Source: Paracoccus sp. TOH (GTDB taxonomy: Bacteria; Pseudomonadota; Alphaproteobacteria; Rhodobacterales; Rhodobacteraceae). From it: DNA of 64,000 nucleotides. The notes under the pieces were generated by a model. The model saw nothing but the letters and a program-made list of their open reading frames with translations, searched no databases and was not told where the DNA came from. Numbering within the stretch: position 1 is the first letter of the stretch; the number at the start of each line of letters is the position of its first letter. Positions 1-8,217 of the stretch are shown piece after piece. The DNA lies in NCBI RefSeq assembly GCF_030388245.1, contig NZ_CP098360.1:1200501-1264500 (forward strand), written 5' to 3'. A program made the position numbers and the translations under genes.

Positions 1-1976
1 TGGACATGGGAATCGCCCTTTCCATCGCCACCGCGACGCTGATCCTGGTCATGGCCTCGCTGGTCGAGAAACCCACGGATTTCCAGGCCTTTCCGGTCCT
101 GCTGCTGGTCTCGCTGCTGATCCGGCTGTCGCTGAACATTTCCTCGACGCGGCTGATCCTGACGCATGGGCAGAACGGCCCGTCCGCCGCCGGCCATGTC
201 ATCGAGGGCTTTGCCGAATTCGTCGCCGGAGGCTCGCTTCTGGTCGGGCTGACGGTTTTCGCGGTGATCTCGGTGGTGAACTTCATGGTGATCACCAAGG
301 GCTCCGGGCGCATGGCCGAGGTCTCAGCCCGGTTCGCGCTGGATTCGCTGCCCGGCAAGCAGCTCGCCATCGACGGCGACCTCAATTCCGGTGCCATCGA
401 CCACGAGGAAGCCAAGCGCCGCCGCATCCGCGAACAGCGCGAGATCAGTTTCTTCGGATCGCTCGACGGTGCCTCGAAATTCGTCAAGGGCGATGCCATC
501 GCCGGTCTGGTCATCACCATGATTAACCTGTTCGTCGGCCTGGCGGCAGGGGTGCTGGTACACGGCATGCCGGTGGGCGAGGCGATGACCACCTATTCCA
601 AGCTGACCATCGGCGACGGGCTGGTCAGCCAGATCCCGGCGCTGATCACCTCGATGGCGGCGGCGCTGCTGCTGTCGCGCGGCGGCGCCACCGAGACCAT
701 GGCGGACCTGCTGTCCCAGCAGCTGCTGAGCAACTGGCAGGTGCCCTTCGTCTGCGCCGGCGGCATGGTCCTGATCGGCCTGGTGCCGGGCATGCCGATG
801 CCGATCTTCTTCGGCCTGGCGGCGCTGCTGGGCGGTGCGGCCTGGTTCGTCCGCTCTGGAAAGCTGCCGGTCCCGGCCGGCGAAGTGCCGGCGGCCGAGC
901 CGGCGGTGGCCTCGGGCATGGCGCAGCCCCGCATCGGCGATGTGCTGGATACCGACGAGATCTGCGTCGAGATCGGTGCCGGGCTCATTCTTGCCGCGCT
1001 TGATCCGGCGCGCGGCCTGGGTCAGCGCATCACCAATCTGCGGCTGCATATCGCCCGCAGCTACGGGCTGATCCTGCCCGACGTGCGGATCACCGACGGC
1101 ATCGGCTTCAACGAGGGGGATTATGTAATCCGGCTGCAGGGCGTGGTGCGGGGCAAGGGCACGCTGCGGCCGCTGGGCATCCTGGCCCTGGGGTCCGAGG
1201 ACACGCTGGAGGGCCTGGCCGGGGAACGTGTGCGCGAACCGGTCTATGGCAGCGCCGCGTGCTGGATCCCGCCGGATTGGCAGGACGAGGCCGCCATTGC
1301 CGGCGCCACGGTGGTCACGCCGATGGAGGTGCTGTCCACGCATCTGATGGAGGTGGTCAAGACCAACCTGCCGGCGCTGCTGACCATGTCCTCGATGCAG
1401 CGCATGATTCGCGAGCTGTGCAGCGTCTCGGACGAGCATCGCGCCCAACTGAACCAGCGCTTCTTCGACGGCATGGTGCCGGACAAGGTATCGCCCGAGA
1501 TGCTGCTGGCGGTGCTGCGCGGCATGCTCGAGGAGCGGATCTCGATCCGCAACTTGGTGCTGATCACCGATGCGGTCCACGAGGCGCGCAATGCCCCCAA
1601 CCCCGAGGCGGTCTATGAACAGGTCCGCAGGCGGCTGCGCGGCAAGATCACCGAGCAGTTCCTGGACGATGGCGGAACCCTCAACATCCTGCAGCTGCAC
1701 CCGCAATGGGAGGCCGACATCACCCGCGCCGAGGCCGAGGCCGCGCGCAGCGGCGCCAGCATCGTGCCGCAGATCCAGAAGCGCCTGGCCGAGGCGGTGC
1801 AGGCCGCTCTGCGCGGCCTGGCCCCCGGCGTCGAGGCGGTGCTGGCGGTGCCCGATCACCGTCGCCGCCTGATTCGCATGATGCTGGCCTCGGCCGGGGT
1901 CGCGACGCCGGTGCTGGGCCTGGACGAGATCGACCCGGCGGCCCAGGTCCAGCTGCGCGGCACGGTCGCGGCATGA
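1..1976 (+). CDS. flhA: Flagellar export apparatus protein FlhA (5' end outside window)
   Basis: FlhA is the large inner-membrane subunit of the flagellar type III export gate; its cytoplasmic C-terminal domain docks export substrates and chaperones. The visible 656 residues begin in the first membrane segment region, and the reading frame is open to the window edge, so roughly 30-40 N-terminal residues are probably missing (family length about 690-700). The FHIPEP-family signature (REISFFGSLDGASKFVKGD) lies at about visible residues 143-161, followed by two hydrophobic segments (VITMINLFVGLAAGVLV and the stretch around IPALITSMAAALLL). The stop codon overlaps the fliR start as ATGA, indicating translational coupling in an flhA-fliR-flhB operon. 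Assignment is firm; the true start is not visible. Confidence 0.97.
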   Translation, partial: DMGIALSIATATLILVMASLVEKPTDFQAFPVLLLVSLLIRLSLNISSTRLILTHGQNGPSAAGHVIEGFAEFVAGGSLLVGLTVFAVISVVNFMVITKGSGRMAEVSARFALDSLPGKQLAIDGDLNSGAIDHEEAKRRRIREQREISFFGSLDGASKFVKGDAIAGLVITMINLFVGLAAGVLVHGMPVGEAMTTYSKLTIGDGLVSQIPALITSMAAALLLSRGGATETMADLLSQQLLSNWQVPFVCAGGMVLIGLVPGMPMPIFFGLAALLGGAAWFVRSGKLPVPAGEVPAAEPAVASGMAQPRIGDVLDTDEICVEIGAGLILAALDPARGLGQRITNLRLHIARSYGLILPDVRITDGIGFNEGDYVIRLQGVVRGKGTLRPLGILALGSEDTLEGLAGERVREPVYGSAACWIPPDWQDEAAIAGATVVTPMEVLSTHLMEVVKTNLPALLTMSSMQRMIRELCSVSDEHRAQLNQRFFDGMVPDKVSPEMLLAVLRGMLEERISIRNLVLITDAVHEARNAPNPEAVYEQVRRRLRGKITEQFLDDGGTLNILQLHPQWEADITRAEAEAARSGASIVPQIQKRLAEAVQAALRGLAPGVEAVLAVPDHRRRLIRMMLASAGVATPVLGLDEIDPAAQVQLRGTVAA

Positions 1977-2731
1977 GCCAGATCCTCGGCGATCCGCGCC
2001 TGGCCGCCAGCCTGACGGCGCTTCTGCTGGTCTATTGCCGGGTGCAGGCCTGTTTCCTGATGCTGCCGGTGTTTTCCGAACGCGGGCTGCCGGTGCGGGT
2101 CCGCGCCGCCCTGGCGATGGCGGTGACGCCGCTGCTGGCCGAACATGCCCAGCCGATCGCGGCCGCCGACACGCTGCTGCGACTGGCCGCGCTGGCCGGG
2201 GCCGAGATCCTGTCCGGGCTGGCGCTGGGCGGGCTGGTGCGGCTCTTCGCTTCGGCGCTCGACGTGGCGGCAGCGGCGATTGCCGCCACCGCCTCGCTGT
2301 CGCAGCTGGTCGGGGTGGCCAATGAATACTCGCCGCACCCGATCGGCAACCTGATGCATCTGGCCGGACTTGCCGCGGTGATGGCCTTGGGGTTCCCGGT
2401 GCTGGCTTGCGATCTCTTGCGGGAGAGCCTCAGCCTGCGGCCCCTGGGCGACTGGCCGCAGATCGCCGACATCCTGCCGCATGCGGTGGCGCTGGTCCGG
2501 CAAAGTTTCGTGCTGGCGATACTGCTGGCCTCGCCCTTCATCCTGGGCGGATTCCTGTTCCAGATCCTGTCGGGCATGATCAGCAAGGTGATGCCCAACC
2601 TGCCCGTCGTGTTCATCGCCGCCCCCGGGGCGATCCTGATGGCGTTGCTGGCGCTGGCGGTGCTGACACCCTCGATCCTGTCGGTCTGGGCCGAGGCGGT
2701 TCTCGACGTCATGCCGGACCTGCCCCGATGA
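1973..2731 (+). CDS. fliR: Flagellar biosynthetic protein FliR
   Basis: FliR is an integral membrane subunit of the flagellar type III export gate (FliPQR core). This 252-residue protein is almost entirely hydrophobic helices, with the conserved Asn/Pro-rich region (ANEYSPHPIGN) in the middle and the family C-terminal segment FQILSGMISKVMPNLPVVFI followed by a last membrane span. Length matches the family (about 250-260). I chose the ATG overlapping the flhA stop (ATGA) because the start further upstream in the same frame lies wholly inside flhA. It ends in another ATGA overlap with flhB. Flagellar rather than virulence type III secretion is inferred from the neighbouring flhA and flhB. Confidence 0.96.
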   Translation: MSQILGDPRLAASLTALLLVYCRVQACFLMLPVFSERGLPVRVRAALAMAVTPLLAEHAQPIAAADTLLRLAALAGAEILSGLALGGLVRLFASALDVAAAAIAATASLSQLVGVANEYSPHPIGNLMHLAGLAAVMALGFPVLACDLLRESLSLRPLGDWPQIADILPHAVALVRQSFVLAILLASPFILGGFLFQILSGMISKVMPNLPVVFIAAPGAILMALLALAVLTPSILSVWAEAVLDVMPDLPR

Positions 2732-3831
2732 GCGAGGATGACGACGACAAGCAATACGACGCCTCGGAAAGCAAGCTGCGCAAGGCCCGCGAGGAAGGCG
2801 ACGTGCCCCGCTCGGCCGAGCTGCAATCGGCGCTGATGTATCTGGGCCTCTGGTTCGCGGTGATCTTTGCCGCGGCCTGGGCGGTGCCGGCCTGGGTCAG
2901 AATGGCCGCCAGGGCCCTGGGCAGCGAGCCCTGGCCGGACGCCGCGGGCCGTTCGGTCATGGATCTGGCGCGGGCCCTGGCCTTGCAGGCAGCCGGGGCC
3001 ACGCTGGCGGCGGTGACGATCATGGCCCTGCCGATCCTGCTGGGGATCGTGGCGCAGCGCTCGCTGGTGCTGACGCCCAAGAAGCTGCTGCCCGACCCCA
3101 AGCGGATCAACCCGTTCCGGAATGCCGGCCAGAAATTCGGCAAGAGCGGCCTGGTCTCCTTTGCCATCTCGCTGGGCAAGGCGCTGCTGGTCGGCGCCGG
3201 CGGCTGGTTTCTTTACCGCGCGCTGCTGTTCTGGCTGATGCGGTCGGAAAGCATGGCGGATCTGCAATGGATCGAAGCGCTGGGGCTGATCCTGCGCCGC
3301 GCCATCTGGCTGGCGCTGGGCATCGGCATCGCCTTCGCCGGCATTGACCTGCTGTGGAAGCGTCTGGAATACCTGAAGCGCCACCGCATGACCCGCCGCG
3401 AGATGCAGGACGAACACAAGGAAAGCGAGGGCGATCCGCATCTCAAGGCCGCGCGCCGCCAGAAGGGCGTGGACATCGTGCTGAGCTCGATGCTGGCGGA
3501 TGTGGAAAAGGCCGATGTGATCATCGTCAACCCGACGCATTACGCCGTGGCGCTGGAATGGAAGCGCGGCAGCGGCCGGGCGCCGGTTTGCCTGGCGAAA
3601 GGGGTGGACGAGGTCGCCCGGCGCATCCGCGAGCGGGCGAACGAACATCGGGTGCCGATCTGGTCGGATCCGCCCTGCGCCCGGGCGCTGCATGCCACGG
3701 TCGAGATCGGCGCCGAGATCCGGGCCGAGCATTTCGCCCCGGTGGCCGCGGCGATCCGTTTCGCCGAGGCGATGCGGAAAAAGGCGCGCGACGGCTGGGG
3801 GGCGCCGCCACGGCGCAAGGAGGGCGGATGA
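2728..3831 (+). CDS. flhB: Flagellar export switch protein FlhB
   Basis: FlhB switches export specificity from rod/hook to filament substrates through autocleavage of its cytoplasmic domain. The 367-residue protein has four hydrophobic segments in the first 220 residues, a basic linker (around YLKRHRMTRREMQDEHKESE), and the autocleavage motif NPTH at residues 268-271, within IIVNPTHYAVAL. This is very close to the N269-P270 site of the well-studied enterobacterial protein. The N-terminus starts with an acidic stretch (SEDDDDKQ), normal for FlhB. Start and stop overlap fliR and the downstream coiled-coil gene by ATGA, so four flagellar genes appear to be cotranslated. The catalytic motif is intact. 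Confidence 0.97.
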   Translation: MSEDDDDKQYDASESKLRKAREEGDVPRSAELQSALMYLGLWFAVIFAAAWAVPAWVRMAARALGSEPWPDAAGRSVMDLARALALQAAGATLAAVTIMALPILLGIVAQRSLVLTPKKLLPDPKRINPFRNAGQKFGKSGLVSFAISLGKALLVGAGGWFLYRALLFWLMRSESMADLQWIEALGLILRRAIWLALGIGIAFAGIDLLWKRLEYLKRHRMTRREMQDEHKESEGDPHLKAARRQKGVDIVLSSMLADVEKADVIIVNPTHYAVALEWKRGSGRAPVCLAKGVDEVARRIRERANEHRVPIWSDPPCARALHATVEIGAEIRAEHFAPVAAAIRFAEAMRKKARDGWGAPPRRKEGG

Positions 3832-4217
3832 GCCGCGAAAAACAGGCATTGGCCGGGCTGGAGCGCATCGCCCGCCTGAAGGCCGATCTGGAGCTGCGGC
3901 GCTTCGCGGCCTTCCGGGCGCATGTCGATGCGGCGCGGCAGCGGATCGACCAGCTTGGTCGCGAACTGCAGACGCTTTACGGTGCCGAAACCGGCTTCTC
4001 GATTGCCGAGGCCCGGCTGGCCAACCTGTTGGCCGGCGAGCGAAGCCGGGCTCTGCTGAGCGCCGAGCGCGATCTGGAGCGGATGCTGCCCGGCTATGAG
4101 GCCGCGCGCCAGACCGCAGCCCGGAAATTCGGCCGCGCCGAGGCCGTCCATGCGCTGCGCGAGACCCTGGCCGCAGAGGTCCGGCAGGACCGGATGCGGC
4201 GCAGCGGCGCGCCGTGA
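3828..4217 (+). CDS. Small coiled-coil protein after flhB, FliJ-like (function inferred)
   Basis: A 129-residue protein rich in Arg, Ala, Leu and Glu with no signal peptide or membrane segment; it reads as two long amphipathic helices (about residues 5-50 and 65-120). I do not recognise a named family from sequence alone. The ATGA overlap with flhB places it in the flagellar export operon. Size, charge and helical hairpin character resemble FliJ, the ATPase-associated chaperone escort of the export apparatus, which is poorly conserved in sequence. A FliJ-like role is an inference from position and composition only. The gene is the last in the run; a hairpin (GGCCGA TGCT TCGGCC, 4254-4269) and a longer inverted repeat follow. 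Confidence 0.75.
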   Translation: MSREKQALAGLERIARLKADLELRRFAAFRAHVDAARQRIDQLGRELQTLYGAETGFSIAEARLANLLAGERSRALLSAERDLERMLPGYEAARQTAARKFGRAEAVHALRETLAAEVRQDRMRRSGAP

Positions 4218-4314
4218 GGAGGGCGTGGTTCGTCCATGGAGGCCCGGCCATTTGGCCGATGCTTCGGCCTGCTGCGGATTACCGTTCCCGCGATGACGCG
4301 CGCCCGCGACCGGG

Positions 4315-4348
4315 AGGTTTGACGGACGAACCATCCGTCCGAAAACCT
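4315..4348 (+). terminator. Interrupted inverted repeat, candidate flagellar operon terminator
   Basis: AGGTTT (4315-4320) pairs with AAACCT (4343-4348) and CGGACG (4323-4328) with CGTCCG (4336-4341), closed by a 7-nt loop. It is about 100 nt downstream of the last flagellar gene. No T-run follows, so a Rho-independent terminator is possible but not shown; an operator is an alternative. Confidence 0.35.
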
Positions 4349-4885
4349 GCGGTCGTCCCTGCCAAGGCCGGCGGCGTCGGATCGGCGCGGGCCCGATGTC
4401 GCTGGCAGCCCGCCGCAACCGGACCTTGGGCAGGCCGGATTGTTGCAACGCACAGCCGGGTCGTGCCGGGCCTATGCCGGACGGGACCGCGCCGATCCGA
4501 TGCAGACCGGGCCTTCGTCATCCGGCCGCGCGCCGCGCCGCGCCGGTCAGCCCGGACCCTGCCAGCGGGGCTGACCGTGCCGGGCCGAGGCGATCGGCGC
4601 GCGCCATGCGCCCGCTTCGCCGCAACCTGGAAGCCCGGCGGCCCGAATCATTCCGGCTGGTTCGGCGGAGCAAACGATACGCTCCGGTGGGTTCGGCGCT
4701 GTCCATCCGGCCCGGCATTGCCCCGGGCGGCTTCCGCCAATATCGGGATTATGCGCAATTGCGGAAAACTCGCCTTCCGGATGAGTGGCAAATCCGGGGC
4801 GGCGGCCGTCTCCGTCCCGAGTTCTGGGCGGAAAAATGCCTATTTTTCTTCTATTTCGGCGCAATCCGGTCGGGTTCACGGACCA

Positions 4886-4912
4886 GCGGCGGATTGTCTA
4901 TTGATCCGCCGC
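4886..4912. repeat. Perfect 9-bp inverted repeat upstream of tetR gene
   Basis: GCGGCGGAT (4886-4894) and ATCCGCCGC (4904-4912) flank a 9-nt AT-rich loop. It lies 170-200 bp upstream of the TetR-family start and could be a hairpin in a transcript or a binding site; the sequence does not decide between these. Confidence 0.4.
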
Positions 4913-5070
4913 AGCGCTTGGGTCATCCATTGCAGACGATTTGTACATAATCGCGCCGCGGCGCAGAGGCTTTGCAAGAATCCGGCTTCTCCCTTATGAA
5001 GGAAGGGTCCGGCCTGGGTTGCGTTTGCGGTGTCTGAGTGGGTGTTCCGCCGGGTTTGCGGGGCAGGGTT

Positions 5071-5076
5071 AAGGAG
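5071..5076 (+). promoter_or_regulatory. Ribosome binding site deciding a TTG start for the TetR gene
   Basis: AAGGAG sits 8 nt before TTG at 5085 but 17 nt before the next in-frame ATG at 5094. The spacing favours the TTG start. Confidence 0.6.
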
Positions 5077-5084
5077 TAGAAGGG

Positions 5085-5738
5085 TTGTCCAGGATGCCTA
5101 GGGCGCTTCCCGTGGCGCGCGGCCGCAAGTTCATGCAGGTGCTGGAAGGCGCCCAGAGGGTGTTTCTCCGCGACGGTTTCGAGGGGGCGAGCGTCGACGA
5201 GATCGCCCGCGAGGCTGGCGTTTCCAAGGCGACGCTCTACAGCTATTTCCCCGACAAGCGCATCATGTTCATGGAGGTCTTCCGCAACGAGCTGGCGCGC
5301 GAGGCTGCCGATGCCAGCGCCCTGATCGAGGTCGATCTGCCGGTCGAACAGGTGCTGCCCTTCATCGTGCAGATCATCTCGGCCCACATGGTTTCGGAAT
5401 TCGGGCTGCGCATCTACCGCGTCAGCGTGGCCGAGGCGGAGCGCTTCCCCTCGCTGGCCCAGGAATATTACGACGCCGGCCCGACGCTGCTGCGCCAGCA
5501 GTTGGTGCGCTATTTCGACCGCTGCATCCAGCGCGGCGAGCTGCGCATTCCCGACCTTGAACTGGCGGCCGACCAGCTGATCGAACTGGCCAGCGTCCGC
5601 ATCCATGACCGCGCCCTGCTGCTGGGACCGCAATCCGTGGACAAGGAACAGATGCGCATGGTCAGCCGCAGTGCCGTGGCGATGTTCCTGGCCTGCTATG
5701 GCAGCACCAGCAACGCGCTGGTCGAAGCGGCGGAGTAG
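5085..5738 (+). CDS. TetR/AcrR family transcriptional regulator
   Basis: A 217-residue DNA-binding repressor-type protein. The N-terminal helix-turn-helix is clear at about residues 22-68: VFLRDGFEGASVDEIAREAG, then VSKATLYSYFPDKR, the hallmark TetR recognition-helix region ending in the YSYF/DK motif. The C-terminal ligand-binding half is all-helical, with a TetR_C-type pattern, and gives no hint of the ligand. A TTG start is preferred because AAGGAG is ideally spaced from it. No adjacent transporter or enzyme gene runs with it; the neighbours are a long empty stretch upstream and two lipoprotein genes 118 bp downstream on the same strand, so its target is unknown. Confidence 0.9.
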   Translation: MSRMPRALPVARGRKFMQVLEGAQRVFLRDGFEGASVDEIAREAGVSKATLYSYFPDKRIMFMEVFRNELAREAADASALIEVDLPVEQVLPFIVQIISAHMVSEFGLRIYRVSVAEAERFPSLAQEYYDAGPTLLRQQLVRYFDRCIQRGELRIPDLELAADQLIELASVRIHDRALLLGPQSVDKEQMRMVSRSAVAMFLACYGSTSNALVEAAE

Positions 5739-5856
5739 CGGCGGGGCGCGGTCGCCATGCAACGCCCGGCGGCTGCCATGTGGCGGCCTGCTTCTCATTT
5801 CGCCGCGCGACGCTTATGATGCGGCGACAGAAATTCTCGCATTGGATGACTGCCTG

Positions 5857-6195
5857 ATGACCCGAGCCCTGATTGTCCTTCTTGCCCTTGCCCCGCTGGC
5901 GGCCTGCGCGCCGGCCTATGAACCCGCACCCGAGCCGCTGCCGGCCGTCGCGCCGCTGCCGCCCACGCCCGTCGCCGGAATGAGCGGCCTGGAATCGCGC
6001 GAGCCCGATGCCTGCCACGCCAAGAGCTATGTTTCGGCTCTGGGCCAGCCCGGCACCATCATCCCGTCGTTGGGGGTGACGCGCGACTATCGCGTGGTCG
6101 AATACCGCGGCATCGAGCCGCAGGAATACGATCCGCTGCGCATCGTCTTCCGCCTGGACGCGGCGGGCAACATCTACAACATCGACTGCGGCTGA
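5857..6195 (+). CDS. I78-family peptidase inhibitor-like lipoprotein
   Basis: A 112-residue predicted lipoprotein: hydrophobic signal with lipobox LAAC (Cys17), then a Pro/Ala linker, then a compact domain of about 60 residues (CHAKSYVSALGQPGTI... to the C-terminal NIDCG). The pattern Cys, L-G-Q, a DYR motif, a hydrophobic strand and a final (D)CG matches the peptidase inhibitor I78 family. That family typically blocks serine peptidases and, in Gram-negatives, is usually envelope-anchored. It forms a tandem pair with the next gene, 10 nt downstream, which has the same architecture. The physiological protease target is unknown. Confidence 0.78.
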   Translation: MTRALIVLLALAPLAACAPAYEPAPEPLPAVAPLPPTPVAGMSGLESREPDACHAKSYVSALGQPGTIIPSLGVTRDYRVVEYRGIEPQEYDPLRIVFRLDAAGNIYNIDCG

Positions 6196-6205
6196 CGGCG
6201 GCGGG

Positions 6206-6484
6206 ATGAGGAGGCTTTTCCTGCTTGCGCCGCTTTGCGCGCTGACCGCCTGCGTTCCGGCCGACCCCCCCGCAACGGCGCCGCAGCCCGCGCCCGACGG
6301 TTGCAAGGCGGCGCAGTTCCGCGGGCTGATCGGCCAGCCGCGGGGCGTGCTCGAGGCGATGACGTTGCCGCAGGGCAGCCGCATCATCGGCCCCCGCGAT
6401 CCGGTGACGGCGGATTTCCGCGCCGAGCGGATCAATTTCGAGATCGGCAAGGATGGCCGGATCGCCAAGATCGGCTGCTATTGA
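6206..6484 (+). CDS. Second I78-family inhibitor-like lipoprotein
   Basis: A 92-residue predicted lipoprotein with lipobox LTAC (Cys16), a short Pro/Ala linker and an I78-type domain: CKAAQFRGLIGQP near residue 34, the conserved region with FRAERINFEI, and a C-terminal IAKIGCY. This copy fits the I78 consensus more closely than the first one (the RINFEID/G-type strand and the final Cys). The two genes are 10 nt apart and share architecture but differ in sequence, suggesting an old duplication. A strong hairpin immediately follows the stop codon, so the pair probably forms one transcript. Confidence 0.8.
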   Translation: MRRLFLLAPLCALTACVPADPPATAPQPAPDGCKAAQFRGLIGQPRGVLEAMTLPQGSRIIGPRDPVTADFRAERINFEIGKDGRIAKIGCY

Positions 6485-6486
6485 GA

Positions 6487-6517
6487 CCGGAAGGGCGCCG
6501 CTGCGGCGCCCTTCCGG
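6487..6517 (+). terminator. Hairpin terminator after the I78 lipoprotein pair
   Basis: CCGGAAGGGCGCCG (6487-6500) pairs perfectly with CGGCGCCCTTCCGG (6504-6517) across a 3-nt loop, starting 2 nt after the stop. There is no long T-run. It lies between convergent genes and could serve both directions. Confidence 0.7.
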
Positions 6518-6665
6518 CATTGTCAGGCCGAATCGGCGTCGCTGCACCCAATGCCTTCGCCATCGGCCGGCGCCGGCCGCCGCGGGCAAGCCCGGTTCGC
6601 CGATTGGGACCGCCGGTCCCGGGCGCGACCCTTGCGGCGCCAAAGCCTGCTCGCCGATCCCTCGA

Positions 6666-7295
6666 TCAGCGCGGCGCGGGCGTCAGGAACCGGCCCGGGC
6701 AATCGCGCCGCGCATCCGCCCCGCAGGCGCGGGGTTCCAGGTCGCGGGTCAGGCAGATGCGGACCTCCTGCAGGGCGCGGTCGCGGCAGGTCACGGTGAT
6801 GCCGTCGCGGGTCAGCGCCGGGTTGGCCTCGATGAAGGCCTCCTCGACCACCTGCGCGGGCAGGGTCACGTCGCGGTCGAGCCGGTGCAGCGGCCCGGGA
6901 ACCGTGATCGCCTTTGCGGCCTTGCGGGTTAGTGCGAAATAGTCCCGCGCCGTCAGGCCCGAGCAGCGGCCGTGCTTCTTCCACTGATACCAGGCCAGCC
7001 CGCCCGAACCCATGACATCCGCCATGGCCCGGCTCTCGCGCCGCGAGGGGTCGCGGGCATCGGTCCGGCAATCCTCGGGCCAGCCGCGTTCGTATTGCGG
7101 CCAGAGGCCGTGGACGACGAAGCCGATGCGGCGGCCGGCATCGCATTGCGCGGCGTCCTCGGCCCCGCCCTCGGCCCGGCACCAGCTGGGCGACCAGCTG
7201 AGCGATAGGACGTAATAGTCGAAACGCCCGGCGATGTCCTGGGCCAGGGCGGCGGGCGCAAGCAGCAGGGCGGCGGTCGCGGCAAGGGCTTTCAT
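6666..7295 (-). CDS. Ribonuclease T2 family protein, secreted, altered CAS II motif
   Basis: A 209-residue protein with a signal peptide (about residues 1-18, ending ALA|QD) and the T2 endoribonuclease fold. CAS I is intact: FVVHGLWPQ with His62. CAS II reads WYQWKKHGRC (residues 102-111): the final Lys-His (K107, H108) are kept, but the positions that in the classical enzymes are His and Glu are Tyr103 and Gln104. T2 enzymes cut single-stranded RNA through 2',3'-cyclic phosphates, here presumably in the periplasm for scavenging. Six or more Cys residues would form disulphides. It is convergent with the lipoprotein pair. Whether the changed CAS II still supports full catalysis cannot be judged from sequence. 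Confidence 0.88.
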   Translation of the reverse strand: MKALAATAALLLAPAALAQDIAGRFDYYVLSLSWSPSWCRAEGGAEDAAQCDAGRRIGFVVHGLWPQYERGWPEDCRTDARDPSRRESRAMADVMGSGGLAWYQWKKHGRCSGLTARDYFALTRKAAKAITVPGPLHRLDRDVTLPAQVVEEAFIEANPALTRDGITVTCRDRALQEVRICLTRDLEPRACGADARRDCPGRFLTPAPR

Positions 7296-7455
7296 GGCGC
7301 CGAACCTAGCGCCGGGCGCGGCGCCGCGCCACGAAATTCAGGCTTTATTTTGACCGTTTCTGGCCCTATATAGCGCGTCAATCCCCTGAAAATGGAATGG
7401 CAGCCGCCGAAAGCCGTTTTCCCCGGCCGGAAGAGATATTGTTAAGGAGAAGGTC

Positions 7456-8211
7456 ATGAACAAGCCGCTGATGGCCAAGGCCACCGCCGTCTGGCTGGTC
7501 GACAACACGACGCTGAGCTTCAAGCAGATCGCCGATTTCTGCGGCATGCATGAACTCGAGGTGCAGGGCATCGCCGATGGCGACGTGGCCGCCGGCGTCA
7601 AGGGTTTCGACCCGGTCGCCTCGAACCAGCTCGACACCGCCGAAATCGAGAAGGGCCAGAAGAACCCGCTCTACAAGCTGAAGCTCAAGCACAACCCCGC
7701 CGCCGAGGGCGAGGAGAAGCGCCGCGGCCCGCGCTACACCCCGCTTTCCAAGCGCCAGGACCGGCCCGCGGCGATCCTGTGGCTGGTCAAGTTCCACCCC
7801 GAACTGGCCGATGCGCAGATCGCCAAGCTGGTCGGCACCACCAAGCCGACCATCGCCTCGATCCGCGACCGGACGCATTGGAACATCCAGAACATCCAGC
7901 CCATCGACCCGGTGGCGCTGGGGCTGTGCCGGCAGTCCGAACTGGATGCCGCCGTGCAGAAGGCCGCCAAGCGCAAGGCCGCCGAGGGCGGCGCGATGAC
8001 CGACGACGAACGCCGCAAGCTGCTCTCGACCGAGACCTCGCTGGCCATGTCGGACGAGCCGCGCCTGCCCAGCTCGATCGCCGGGCTGGAGAATTTCAGC
8101 CTCAGCAAGAACGACGACAAGCCCGACCAGGATGACGACCTGGATGCGGACAGCTTCTTCAACCTGCCCGACGCCGATGAGGACGACGAGGACGAGGACG
8201 ACAAGCGCTGA
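7456..8211 (+). CDS. trcR: TrcR/DUF1013 cell-cycle transcriptional regulator
   Basis: A 251-residue protein of the DUF1013 family, conserved through alphaproteobacteria and described as the cell cycle regulator TrcR. The N-terminus (MNKPLMAKATAVWLVDNTTL) and the central segment (RQDRPAAILWLVKFHPEL, then DAQIAKLVGTTKPTI) form two helix-turn-helix-like repeats typical of the family. The C-terminus is a very acidic tail (about residues 215-250, mostly Asp/Glu). AAGGAG at 7444-7449 is 6 nt from the ATG. A strong hairpin follows the stop. It is monocistronic. The regulatory role is taken from the family; targets cannot be read here. Confidence 0.88.
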   Translation: MNKPLMAKATAVWLVDNTTLSFKQIADFCGMHELEVQGIADGDVAAGVKGFDPVASNQLDTAEIEKGQKNPLYKLKLKHNPAAEGEEKRRGPRYTPLSKRQDRPAAILWLVKFHPELADAQIAKLVGTTKPTIASIRDRTHWNIQNIQPIDPVALGLCRQSELDAAVQKAAKRKAAEGGAMTDDERRKLLSTETSLAMSDEPRLPSSIAGLENFSLSKNDDKPDQDDDLDADSFFNLPDADEDDEDEDDKR

Positions 8212-8217
8212 TCGCGA

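Larger units (their letters stand above)
4218..5084. other. 867-bp intergenic region without a supported gene
   Basis: No reading frame here shows a recognisable domain, a plausible start with ribosome binding site, or the codon pattern of the neighbours. The region holds a short hairpin at 4254-4269, a longer interrupted inverted repeat at 4315-4348, an AT-rich tract at about 4830-4860 and a perfect 9-bp inverted repeat at 4886-4912. It could contain the terminator of the flagellar operon, the promoter of the tetR gene, and possibly an RNA gene or a decayed gene; none of these can be shown from the sequence. Confidence 0.6.

Noticed and set aside
4214..4999. 261-codon frame in the gap before the TetR gene
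   Set aside because: No ribosome binding site, domain or plausible codon pattern; composition is Arg/Pro/Ala of GC-rich non-coding DNA.
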